Assembly (NCBI GenBank): GCA_024698345.1
Contig: JAILRH010000060.1
Span: 1-61,801, forward strand
From: Lachnospiraceae bacterium
GTDB lineage: Bacteria; Bacillota; Clostridia; Lachnospirales; Lachnospiraceae
Direction: 5' to 3'
DNA length: 61,801 nt
The notes under the pieces are model-generated. The model was given only the letters and a program-made list of their open reading frames with translations, had not been told where the DNA came from and searched no databases. The position numbers and the translations under genes are program-made. Shown here one piece after another: positions 9,199 to 17,838 of the stretch. The first letter of the stretch is position 1, and each line of letters begins with the position of its first letter.

Positions 9199-10605
9199 TT
9201 ATTCCTTTCCGTCCCAGCAGTAAGTACATAATTTGCACTTATCAATGCCAACGGAATCGAGCATGTCATCTAAACGGTTGAAACGAAGAGAAGTAAAGTT
9301 AAGTTCTTTTCTGATTTCTTCAACCATCTGCTCGTATTTTGGAGATTCAGGATCAGCATATTCAGCTAAAACTTCATCTGTAACATTTCCGTTCTCAAGT
9401 CTCTGGATAACTCTTCTTGTAATTAAGTCCATCTCAGATTTTGATCTTGAGAAGTTTAAGTACTTGCAGCCGTAGAGAAGTGGTGGACAAGCAGGTCTGA
9501 TATGAACCTCTTTTGCACCGCTTTGATATAAGAACTCTGTTGTCTCTCTAAGCTGTGTTCCTCTAACGATGGAGTCGTCAATGAGTAACATACTCTTGTC
9601 TTTAATCAAATCCTCAACAGCCAATAACTTCATCTTGGCGATGAGATCACGCTTGCTTTGTACAGTAGGCATAAATGATCTTGGCCATGTAGGTGTATAT
9701 TTGATAAATGGTCTTGAGAATGGAATGCCTGATACTGTAGAGTAACCTACCGCATGGGCTGTACCTGAATCAGGTACTCCGGCAACGATATCTGCCTTTA
9801 CATTATCTCTTCCTGCCATTTTTGCACCACAGTTATATCTCATCTGTTCAACGCTGAGACCTTCGTATGAAGCTGCTGGATATCCATAATACACCCAAAG
9901 GAATGTACAAATCTTCATTTCAGTTCCAGGGGCAAGGAGTGTGACACAATTATCAGGTGTGATAACACAAATCTCTCCCGGGCCTAATTCTTTATATGGT
10001 TTGTAACCTAAATTTTTGTAGGAAAAATCTTCAAAGGCGGCACAGAAAGAACCATCTTTCTGACCGATAGAAATAGGAGTTCTTCCCATCTTGTCTCTGG
10101 CAGCGTAAACGCCGTTGCTGTTCATGAGCAATAATGAGAGGGAACCGTCTACTTTTTCAAGAGCATAATTGATACCCTCAATCAAGTTGTCCTTCTGATC
10201 GATAAGAGTAGCAACAAGTTCTGTTGCGTTGATATCGCCACCGCTCATCTCCTGAAAATGAGTGTGACCTTTCTTGAATAAATCCTTACATAACTCTTCT
10301 AAGTTGTTGATCTTACTAACAGTAGTAAGAGCGTAAGTTCCGTGGATGGAACGAATGATAAGCGGCTGTGATTCATAGTCTGAAATACAACCGATTCCAA
10401 GATTTCCTTTCATTTCCTGAAAATCTTTGTCAAATTTTGTCCTGAATGGGGAATTTTCGATGTTGTGAATAGCACGGTCAAATCCGTTCTCGCCATACAC
10501 AGCCATACCACCTCGTCTGGTTCCTAAATGTGAGTGGTAATCAATTCCGAAAAATAAATCAAATACGCAATCCTCTTTGGATGCAACGCCAAAAAAGCCT
10601 CCCAT
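9199..10605 (-). CDS. PurF paralogue lacking the glutaminase cysteine
   Basis: 468 residues, with the two-domain layout of amidophosphoribosyltransferase (Ntn glutaminase plus PRTase). The N-terminus reads MGGFFGV where PurF has M-C-G-x-x-G: the nucleophile Cys is Gly. The HNG glutamine-binding segment is also gone (YALTTVSK). The PRTase half is intact: PRPP motif MLLIDDSIVRGTQ, a loop retaining Lys and RSF (KYTPTWPRSFMP), and cysteines at all four places that bind the Fe-S cluster in Bacillus PurF (KICTF, LYGCKY, CTYC). It therefore cannot use glutamine by the normal mechanism but may bind PRPP; it could act on ammonia, on another amine, or as a regulator. From memory similar proteins occur in other Lachnospiraceae; not checked. 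Lies just upstream of carB. Start supported by AGGAG at suitable spacing. Confidence 0.85.
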   Translation of the reverse strand: MGGFFGVASKEDCVFDLFFGIDYHSHLGTRRGGMAVYGENGFDRAIHNIENSPFRTKFDKDFQEMKGNLGIGCISDYESQPLIIRSIHGTYALTTVSKINNLEELCKDLFKKGHTHFQEMSGGDINATELVATLIDQKDNLIEGINYALEKVDGSLSLLLMNSNGVYAARDKMGRTPISIGQKDGSFCAAFEDFSYKNLGYKPYKELGPGEICVITPDNCVTLLAPGTEMKICTFLWVYYGYPAASYEGLSVEQMRYNCGAKMAGRDNVKADIVAGVPDSGTAHAVGYSTVSGIPFSRPFIKYTPTWPRSFMPTVQSKRDLIAKMKLLAVEDLIKDKSMLLIDDSIVRGTQLRETTEFLYQSGAKEVHIRPACPPLLYGCKYLNFSRSKSEMDLITRRVIQRLENGNVTDEVLAEYADPESPKYEQMVEEIRKELNFTSLRFNRLDDMLDSVGIDKCKLCTYCWDGKE

Positions 10606-10833
10606 AATATGACACTCCTATGTTTTTATTTCCCTGTCGGATATCAGGTTACATATAACAAAAATACCGATGAGGGATTGTAGTACTTTTTCAATAAGAA
10701 AAAACTCGTTGCAAAAGACAAAAAAATATAAAAGGTATAAACTGTATTTTTTTATTTTTGCACGTACCTTTGATATAATAACACAAAACAAAAAAATGTA
10801 ATAGACGGAAAACTAAAAAAAATAAGTTTTTTT

Positions 10834-10995
10834 GTAACTATTCAGCCATGCACATAAAAGAAGAAATATTATGAAAGGCTGCTTGCAGGATTTCAAATAT
10901 TTATTCTTTTGTGTATTTGGGGAACCCAAATCAGCGAGAAGTAGCAGATTTATCTGCGAATTCGAGCTGGTATTGCTGAAAGGCTGAATAGCTAC
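10834..10995. repeat. 160-bp intergenic element with 14-bp terminal inverted repeats
   Basis: Occupies part of the 481-base gap 10606-11086. Ends are GTAACTATTCAGCC (10834-10847) and GGCTGAATAGCTAC (10982-10995), complementary except one base. The interior includes GCAGATT-TATCTGC. The left arm is repeated exactly, inverted, at 1-27. The right 40 bases recur inverted at 29221-29260 (35 of 40 identical). No ORF of note, so a non-autonomous miniature element is plausible. In the rest of the gap (10606-10833) I see only AT-rich leader of the PurF paralogue. Confidence 0.6.
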
Positions 10996-11032
10996 GTTTT
11001 TTTGTAATATATAAAATTTGTAATAAACAAAG

Positions 11033-11063
11033 AACGCAGGGATGAAAAACCATCGCCTGCGTT
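11033..11063 (-). terminator. Rho-independent terminator
   Basis: AACGCAGG / CCTGCGTT stem with an inner GATG/CATC extension. The minus-strand tail is CTTTGTTT. It ends the gene that stops at 11087. Confidence 0.75.
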
Positions 11064-11086
11064 TTGAAAAATAATTATTTATCGAA

Positions 11087-12826
11087 TTATAATCCTGAAT
11101 TCTCAGTAGTTTCACTGATTTCGAAATTAAAGTCATCTAAGTTCATGTCTGTCGAACCATCATATGAGTCATCTGTTGAGTAATCATCGAGATTAAAATC
11201 TTCTGAATTGAAATCATAGTCATCTGAGCTAATATCATAATTACCTGTACCGTAATCATATTTTGAACCGCCGAGTGAACCACCCATAAGTCCCATCAAT
11301 CCCTGAATGTCAGAGTATGACAAATCAATTTTAGCCTTAGCTGTGAAGTCATTTACAAACTTCTCAATGTCAAATCCTGCAACATAATTTGCCAATGCTT
11401 CCTCTGAAGAACCGTCAATCATTTCAGCGTTTGATTCAGGTTTATTAAGTTTAACCTTGTCATTAACAGCGTATGTAATAGTTGCAGTAGCAAACTTTTT
11501 GTCTTTTTCAAGAACTGTTATAGAGTATGTACCGTCCTGGCCTTTGTTATCGAATGACACTTCAAGTTTGTATCCCGGAGCTAAATCATTGCTCTCAAGA
11601 ACAACAGTACCTGATGATTTGCCTGCAAGGTAATCTATAGTCTTGCAGTCTTTAAGTGTTGCTTTTGCCTTCTTAGCATCATCTTCGCTTCCGATTGTGA
11701 TATCGAATTCACCTGAAATGGTATCAGCTTTCATTTTTCCGTTTCCTACAACAGAGAATAATTCTTTTTCTTTGTCGGTAGAAAGTGATAAAGTATAACC
11801 GTATTCGTTTTTGTATGTAGCTTTGAGTGACTTGAATGAAATAGTATCCTCCTTTGCTTTTAAAGTGACATCACGACCGATAATTTTGCCTGAAGCGTTA
11901 ACGTAAACCTTCATAACAAGCATATCTTTGACCTCAGCGTAATCGGCTTTCTTGTCTTCGATTTCTTTCTTTGCGTCATCGAGAGATTTTACAAATTCGT
12001 CGTAATTGAATTCTTCAGTTGAGGTGTCTTTATAAGCGTCTGCATAAACTGTAATGATTTCTTTTACTACTTCGTCTTTTTTCAATGTGTCACACAATTT
12101 GATTGCTGTATCACAGAATTCTGTTCCGCTCATTGTAACAGTGAGAAGAGTTGCATCTTCTTCAAATTTGCCGGCAGAAATCTTTGCGTTTTCCTTTGTT
12201 ACATTCTTAACTGAATCGATAATTGCATCAGTGTAAACTGTAACTAAGTGATCGATATTCTTAGGATTAACTGATTTCTGAGCATCTGTTGAAGTAGCGA
12301 GCGCATCTTTTATAGCGGCGAATTCTTCTGTTTCCAGCATTGATGAAAAATCAAGGTATGAATCAGAAATTGCAGGAACCTGTGCGTAAGCTTTGTTAGA
12401 GGAATCGTAATATGCATTTGCTGATAAGAAGTCAGTGTCATTGATTTTTGATGAAATATCAAAACCTTCATTCTTGTCGTCCATTCCGTAATTAAAAGAA
12501 ATATCAGCAGACTTGATTGATGATAACTGCTCAGCACCCTGGCTTGCAAATAATTCGGATAAACCATCTTCAACTTTTACTGAAATATTAGCCTCAGAAT
12601 TCATCTTCTTGTTTTCGATTAACTTGTAATTCTTTTCGTAGTATTTAAGGAACTTATCTTTATCCTCTTTAATGCTGCTCTTTTCAACCTGCTTGTAATA
12701 ATCAACAGGTGACATGGTCTTTTCCTTTACCATGTTTGTCATTTTTCCGCCGAAAGCGATGCCGACAACTGCAAGTATTGCAACGACTGCAACGATAACA
12801 GCAATAATTGATTTGTTGTTTCTCAT
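11087..12826 (-). CDS. Uncharacterised membrane-anchored extracellular protein
   Basis: 579 residues: a short basic N-terminus, one membrane segment (about residues 5-27, SIIAVIVAVVAILAVVGIAF), then a large extracytoplasmic part rich in Lys, Asp and Ser that looks like repeated beta-sheet segments. The C-terminal 60 residues are strongly acidic with Asp/Tyr/Ser runs (DYDFNSEDFNLDDYSTDDSY). I do not recognise a function; from memory it resembles a Lachnospiraceae family listed as DUF6583, unverified. Start at 12826 is set by GGAGGT five bases upstream; the longer frame to 12868 has no ribosome site. Single gene, flanked by its own terminator. Confidence 0.75.
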   Translation of the reverse strand: MRNNKSIIAVIVAVVAILAVVGIAFGGKMTNMVKEKTMSPVDYYKQVEKSSIKEDKDKFLKYYEKNYKLIENKKMNSEANISVKVEDGLSELFASQGAEQLSSIKSADISFNYGMDDKNEGFDISSKINDTDFLSANAYYDSSNKAYAQVPAISDSYLDFSSMLETEEFAAIKDALATSTDAQKSVNPKNIDHLVTVYTDAIIDSVKNVTKENAKISAGKFEEDATLLTVTMSGTEFCDTAIKLCDTLKKDEVVKEIITVYADAYKDTSTEEFNYDEFVKSLDDAKKEIEDKKADYAEVKDMLVMKVYVNASGKIIGRDVTLKAKEDTISFKSLKATYKNEYGYTLSLSTDKEKELFSVVGNGKMKADTISGEFDITIGSEDDAKKAKATLKDCKTIDYLAGKSSGTVVLESNDLAPGYKLEVSFDNKGQDGTYSITVLEKDKKFATATITYAVNDKVKLNKPESNAEMIDGSSEEALANYVAGFDIEKFVNDFTAKAKIDLSYSDIQGLMGLMGGSLGGSKYDYGTGNYDISSDDYDFNSEDFNLDDYSTDDSYDGSTDMNLDDFNFEISETTENSGL

Positions 12827-12965
12827 AGTAACCTCCATATCCTTAAAAAAATAATTGCGCATAAACACAATTTAGAAAATCATACATTATTTGAAGAAAA
12901 AAGTCAAAATAATAATCGAAATAATAGTTGAAATAGAAAATGGGATAAAAATACTTTTATTCGTA

Positions 12966-12994
12966 TTGACGAATAAAGAAAATTTGTGTACGAT
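12966..12994 (+). promoter_or_regulatory. Sigma-A-type promoter for the GH18 gene
   Basis: TTGACG, 17-base spacer, TACGAT. The leader that follows (about 115 bases) holds a small hairpin (ATTGTA / TATACAAT) before the AGGAGG ribosome site. Confidence 0.6.
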
Positions 12995-13112
12995 TAGAAG
13001 CAGTGGGATTGTACGGAAATATACAATTACATATTAGAATACGGTTTCAATGCGTATGTAGGGAGAACATAGCATGATATAAAAATATTTTTATAATTTT
13101 TAGGAGGTTTTC

Positions 13113-15512
13113 ATGTTTAAAAAGAAACTATTATCATGTCTTTTAGCAGTAGCTATGGTTGTATCTATGGTTCCTGCTAATCTTGCTGTGTCAGGCACAA
13201 CAGTAAGTGCTAAGTCACATGCATCTAACAGGAGGGTTGTCGGATATTTTCCATCCTACAGAACTTACGCTATCAATTCAGTTGATTTCTCGGCTATGAC
13301 TCATTGCAATTTGTCATTTATGACATATGCGGGAGGAACACTTACATCAGGATTTAGTGCAGGTGATGTACAGACTATTGTAAACAAATGTCATAATAAT
13401 GACTGTAAAGCTATTATTGCCATCGGTGGATGGGGCGGATTTCAGAACGATGGAGTATTTGCAGATGCTTCAAGAAGAGCAAATCTTGTCAACCAGATTA
13501 TGGATTATGTTAATGCATATAACCTTGACGGTGTAGATATTGATATAGAGTTGACAGACGCAGATATTTGGAATAATTTTGGTTATTTTGCTTCTGATTT
13601 GGCAGGCAGATTACACTCTGCCGGTAAGCTTTTCACTATAGCAGCAGCACCTTGGTTTGCATCTGCTATACCAAATAATGTTTTTACATATTTTGATTTT
13701 GTTAATATGATGACATATGACTATGACCAGACAGGAAACGGTGATGTTGCACCTTGGTCACAGATATATGATAATATCGGATTCTACCAGTCAAAAGGCG
13801 TAAGCAATGACAGATTGGTTGTCGGTGTTCCTTTCTACGGATATGGTCCGGGTGGAGCGGCAAAGACTTACGGCGAGATGGTTGCTATGGGTGCTCAGTA
13901 TGCAAACACTGATTATGCAAACGGAGTTCACTACAACGGAATGGATACAATCAGACAGAAGGCAGAGTATTCAAAACAGTATGGTGGAACAATGATTTGG
14001 GAAGTTGCACAGGATTCCTTTGGTCAGTATTCTTTATTGGAAGTAATCAAGCAGGTCATGGCTAATGGAGCAGGAAGTGAGAATCCTACACAGGGACAGC
14101 AGCCAACACAGGGCAGTACAAATCCTTCAGGATTTACAAATGCTCAGGTTAATAATTGGACAATGTCAGGTAAATGGGGTTGTTATTTTGGTGATTGGTC
14201 AGGTTCAGCATCTGGAGCTTACCAGGGAAGCGGAAATCCATACAAAGTATTTGTAAATACAACAAGTGGTTCTCAGTGGATAGTACAGGCATGTTATCTT
14301 GACAATGCAACAGCAAATCATACATATAAAGTTACAGTAAATGTTAGCGCGGACAAAGCATGCTCAATTGGAATGAAAGAAGATATTTCAAATGAAGCAG
14401 ATGCACAGGTATATACTCAGATTGGTGCAGGACAGACTGTTAATCTCACAGGTACATACAAAGTTGCAAATGATAAAAATCAGATAAAAGTTATGTTTGA
14501 GTTAGGACAGGGAGTACCTGCCGGAACAATAATTTCATTTAACAGTATCAGCGTTCAGGATATTACAAATTCAGAACAGCCAACACAGGGGCAGCAGCCA
14601 ACATCTTCACCAAACAATGGTAACGGACCAATTGAAGTTATTGGTGAGATGATGTACAGCGAGAGAAATAACGAAATTACTGTAGTATGGGGACAGACTC
14701 AGGAACAGATTGCAAACGGACAGAAATACAATGTTTATTTAGATGGAAGAAAAGTATTATCAGAAGTACCTTGTGGTTCAAACACACTTACAGGAGTTGG
14801 AAGAGGAACTCATAATGTTAAGATTACTGCTGTTTTAAATGGACAGGAATCATCAGGAGTGGATAAAAATGTTTGGGTTGAGGGAAATGAAAATCCAACA
14901 GAGGCTCCAACAGAAAAACCGACAGAGGCTCCGACAGAGGCTCCAACAGAGGCTCCAACAGAGGCTCCAACAGAAGCTCCAACAGAAGCTCCTGCAACAA
15001 ACATCGAAGTTAACGGATTCCAGATTAGTTCTTCAGTTGAAGGATACAGAGTAGTATATTCTGTTGATAAGACAGACAACAACATTGACAGCTTCGGACT
15101 TGTATACGGTGTTGCAGACCAGGTTTCAACTTCTGAAATGGTAGTTGGATCTTCCAATACAAATGCAGTTTCAGTTGCTGCAACAGCAGGCGGAAAGATT
15201 TCAAAGGAATATAGCAGCAATTCAAATTATGAAAGTTATGCAATGACAATGAAGTTCATCAAGAATGCTTCATTCTACAATGCAAATATGTATGTAAGAG
15301 CATACGTAAAAATGAAAAACGGTACATATAAATATACAACCATTAAGGAATTCAAAGTATATGATATTGCTGATAAGATTTATCAGAGAGAATTGATGCC
15401 TAACATGGCGGCACATGATTATCTCTATGACAACATTCTTAAAGTGGTTAATTCAAACTATGTAAAGAAAGACTTTGATTTGACAAAGATGTTGGCAAGA
15501 GTAGGATTCTAA
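13113..15512 (+). CDS. Secreted GH18 glycoside hydrolase, multidomain
   Basis: Exported enzyme predicted to cut beta-1,4 GlcNAc-containing glycans (chitin, peptidoglycan-like or N-glycan substrates; not separable here). Signal peptide about 1-34. GH18 barrel about 41-325 with catalytic DGVDIDIE, acid Glu near residue 146. Then a Gln/Thr/Pro linker, a CBM-like beta-sandwich about 345-485, an Ig/FN3-like segment about 505-590, a (PTEA)-type linker about 595-630, and a C-terminal domain of about 165 residues that recurs in the protein at 29519. No LPXTG motif or membrane anchor, so that end domain may provide surface retention. Preceded by a good promoter and AGGAGG, followed by a strong terminator: a single-gene unit. 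Confidence 0.88.
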   Translation: MFKKKLLSCLLAVAMVVSMVPANLAVSGTTVSAKSHASNRRVVGYFPSYRTYAINSVDFSAMTHCNLSFMTYAGGTLTSGFSAGDVQTIVNKCHNNDCKAIIAIGGWGGFQNDGVFADASRRANLVNQIMDYVNAYNLDGVDIDIELTDADIWNNFGYFASDLAGRLHSAGKLFTIAAAPWFASAIPNNVFTYFDFVNMMTYDYDQTGNGDVAPWSQIYDNIGFYQSKGVSNDRLVVGVPFYGYGPGGAAKTYGEMVAMGAQYANTDYANGVHYNGMDTIRQKAEYSKQYGGTMIWEVAQDSFGQYSLLEVIKQVMANGAGSENPTQGQQPTQGSTNPSGFTNAQVNNWTMSGKWGCYFGDWSGSASGAYQGSGNPYKVFVNTTSGSQWIVQACYLDNATANHTYKVTVNVSADKACSIGMKEDISNEADAQVYTQIGAGQTVNLTGTYKVANDKNQIKVMFELGQGVPAGTIISFNSISVQDITNSEQPTQGQQPTSSPNNGNGPIEVIGEMMYSERNNEITVVWGQTQEQIANGQKYNVYLDGRKVLSEVPCGSNTLTGVGRGTHNVKITAVLNGQESSGVDKNVWVEGNENPTEAPTEKPTEAPTEAPTEAPTEAPTEAPTEAPATNIEVNGFQISSSVEGYRVVYSVDKTDNNIDSFGLVYGVADQVSTSEMVVGSSNTNAVSVAATAGGKISKEYSSNSNYESYAMTMKFIKNASFYNANMYVRAYVKMKNGTYKYTTIKEFKVYDIADKIYQRELMPNMAAHDYLYDNILKVVNSNYVKKDFDLTKMLARVGF

Positions 15513-15565
15513 ATTTATTTAGACAATGTAATTCAATTATAAAACTTCATATAATAAAAAAACGG

Positions 15566-15605
15566 CAGGGAAGGGTGTTTACACTCTTCCCTGTTGCATT
15601 TTTTG
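15566..15605 (+). terminator. Rho-independent terminator after the GH18 gene
   Basis: Long GC-rich stem (CAGGGAAGGGTG with CTCTTCCCTG, one G-U) followed by TTGCATTTTTTG. Confidence 0.9.
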
Positions 15606-15700
15606 TTTCTATATTATTTCTCTAAACTTCCATTCTATAATCCCTTTTGCCGGAATTGTGATTTGCCACATTATTGTCAATGACATATCGAGGCAAACCG

Positions 15701-15729
15701 TTGAAACAGATAACTGCGCGTGGTATATT
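15701..15729 (+). promoter_or_regulatory. Extended -10 promoter for the secreted protein gene
   Basis: TTGAAA, 17-base spacer, TATATT preceded by TG-N. The short leader contains GGTCGGAACAACTG, which closely matches a segment in the glnA leader (GGACGGAACAACAG). Confidence 0.6.
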
Positions 15730-15777
15730 TTTCTTATAGTATCTGGTCGGAACAACTGAATACAAGGAGGGATAGTT

Positions 15778-17682
15778 ATGAGAAAAACTAACAAGAAATT
15801 ATTGGCTTCAATGATGTCTGTAATGTTGGCAGCAACCACTGTTTTTGCCGTACCATTTGCAGTGTATGGGGATAAAGATATGGTTGGAGCACAGAATTTT
15901 CCAGAAGGTCAAATTGTTGTGAGTGATGAGTTCTCCTGCTGGGGATTAAATTCTGACGAAGATTATGTTGACATTTACAATTATGAGGAAAATGGTATCA
16001 CGACAAAGAGTCACAAAGGAATATCTTATGATGTGGGTTCAAACACACTTACGCTTTACAATGTTCCAAATAAGATTAATGCACTTATGCTGGAAGTCAG
16101 TAATATGGGCGATCTTAAGGTGAAACTTGTGGGTGAGTCATCTCTGTGCTTTTTCCATGCCGGAGGCACCAATGTGACATTCACAGGCGATGGAATTCTT
16201 AACTTAGGAAAGCCGTTTACATATACATTGTACGGGGAAAAATACGAAAATGAGTATATTTTCTCGGGAGGCATTGATGTTAGTGATGGTAGGTTAAATA
16301 TTGAGCGTACCGTTACAATCAACTTTGATGGTTCGGATGAGAATGATACATCCTTATATTTGGCATATGATGAGCCAAAAAATATCAAGGATATATTTAA
16401 TTGTGAGGCAACTCCTACCAGAGAACTTAAGTGGGACTATGAAGTTATAGACAATTCATACACTCAGCAGAAAAGACTGGAGGGAGAAAAGTTCTTCAAA
16501 ACCCAGTTCCCTGCCAATAAGATTATGTATCTTGAAGGTGACACAGGTGAGGGAAACTATTGGATTGTTTCTAATTTGTCAGGAGATAGGGTAGAAGCAA
16601 TTAACAAATTAGTTGAAAGAGATGGTCAGTGGTATGAAGTGAGAGGAACTGACGATACCACATATTACAGAGAACAGGTGTATAGTTCTTCTTATTATTA
16701 CAATTGTAGTACAGTTCTTTCACCGGAAGGGTTTTATCTTGACTTTACGCAGTCACAGGCTATAGACGTTACATTCAAATATTATGATGATACATCTCAA
16801 TTGCCGGCATCTTTAGTAAAGAATGGAGTCGCCACAGCTAATCTTTGGGGAATGTGCTCTTCAGATATCATATATGAAAAGGATGGACAGGAATATTATC
16901 TTGAAATGACGACAGCAAGTGGTTACTGGGATGATGGTATTCTGAAATATAATAATTCACTGTCCAATAATTACATTGATGCAACTATTCCTAAACCAGC
17001 AGATCATACAGGATATGCATATTATCTGTTTAAGGTTAATACAGTAGGAAATGTGAGTGTGCTTGAGTTTGTTGAAGACACGGGAGTTAGTCATGAGACT
17101 TTCGATTTCAGTGAAGATTATTCATATCAGGATTATATGGCAGACGGCAGAAAGTACATGGAACAAAACGGCTATAGGCCTGTAGAAAAATATATAGAGA
17201 TTCCTAAGAGCTATGAGTACAAAGTGAATTTTACAAAATATTCTATAGTTCCATCAAAAGGAAATACAAACAGTAATACGAATACAAACAGTAACACAAA
17301 TAACAACGCAAACAATAATGCAAACGACAACAAAAGTAATACTAATGTTAATCAGACTCAGAGTTCTTCTGCAACTAAAGTGGCAGTAAAGAAAGCAAAT
17401 ACGATGACAGTTAAAGCAGCATCAAAAACTGTCAAATACAAAAAAGTTAAAAAGGCAAAACAGATTGTATCTGCACTTACAGTTAAAAATGCACAGGGAA
17501 AGGTTTCTTATAAGAAAGCAGGAGGATCAGCAAAACTTACTGTTAATTCAAAAGGCAAGATTACAGTTAAGAAAGGCACTAAAAAAGGAAAATATTCAGT
17601 TAAAATCAAAGTTACCGCAAAGGGAAATGACAAATATGAAAGTGCTTCAAAAACTGTGAAAGTAAAGATAACTGTTAAGTAA
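15778..17682 (+). CDS. Secreted surface protein with Asn-rich linker and Lys-rich C-terminal module
   Basis: 634 residues: signal peptide about 1-31, an unknown body (32-490), an Asn/Thr linker near 498-528, and a very basic C-terminal module (about 540-634) with VKNAQGKVSYKKAGG and ITVKKGTKKGKYSVKIKV, a type seen in many Lachnospiraceae exported proteins and probably cell-envelope binding. The body includes KGISYDVGSNTLTLYNV and a RLEG segment followed by LVERDGQWYE; both have counterparts in the next gene, so the two are tandem paralogues. Enzymatic motifs are not apparent. GGAGGG precedes the start. The last codons begin a 23-bp repeat that runs past the stop. Confidence 0.75.
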   Translation: MRKTNKKLLASMMSVMLAATTVFAVPFAVYGDKDMVGAQNFPEGQIVVSDEFSCWGLNSDEDYVDIYNYEENGITTKSHKGISYDVGSNTLTLYNVPNKINALMLEVSNMGDLKVKLVGESSLCFFHAGGTNVTFTGDGILNLGKPFTYTLYGEKYENEYIFSGGIDVSDGRLNIERTVTINFDGSDENDTSLYLAYDEPKNIKDIFNCEATPTRELKWDYEVIDNSYTQQKRLEGEKFFKTQFPANKIMYLEGDTGEGNYWIVSNLSGDRVEAINKLVERDGQWYEVRGTDDTTYYREQVYSSSYYYNCSTVLSPEGFYLDFTQSQAIDVTFKYYDDTSQLPASLVKNGVATANLWGMCSSDIIYEKDGQEYYLEMTTASGYWDDGILKYNNSLSNNYIDATIPKPADHTGYAYYLFKVNTVGNVSVLEFVEDTGVSHETFDFSEDYSYQDYMADGRKYMEQNGYRPVEKYIEIPKSYEYKVNFTKYSIVPSKGNTNSNTNTNSNTNNNANNNANDNKSNTNVNQTQSSSATKVAVKKANTMTVKAASKTVKYKKVKKAKQIVSALTVKNAQGKVSYKKAGGSAKLTVNSKGKITVKKGTKKGKYSVKIKVTAKGNDKYESASKTVKVKITVK

Positions 17683-17753
17683 CGGTAACATATGCCGTTA
17701 AATAACGGTAACAAAAAATGTTAAATAACGGTAACAAATAACTGTTAAATGAC
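17674..17753 (+). repeat. 23-bp tandem repeat beginning in the last codons of the upstream gene
   Basis: GTTAARTAACGGTAACA occurs at 17674, 17697 and 17720, and a partial copy GTTAAATGAC begins at 17744. The first copy contains the final codons and TAA stop of the preceding gene. The first unit can also form a TAACGG/CCGTTA hairpin. Confidence 0.8.
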
Positions 17754-17838
17754 TTTAATATAAAGAGTTCTGTTAAACAATCGAATCATTATAGTTAACA
17801 GTTGTATAGCAGAGATAACATGAGGGAGGAAATGGCAT

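Noticed and set aside
10834-10995. Full insertion sequence
   Set aside because: Only about 160 bp, no transposase frame, no obvious target-site duplication.
14810-15220. Minus-strand ORF rich in VGAS repeats
   Set aside because: Antisense of the TEAP linker coding repeat in the GH18 gene; the same applies at 32917-33192.
15660-15765. Cyclic-di-GMP riboswitch upstream of the secreted protein gene
   Set aside because: GGCAAACC is present, but the second conserved half and the helix pattern of the class I aptamer are not; a promoter fits better.
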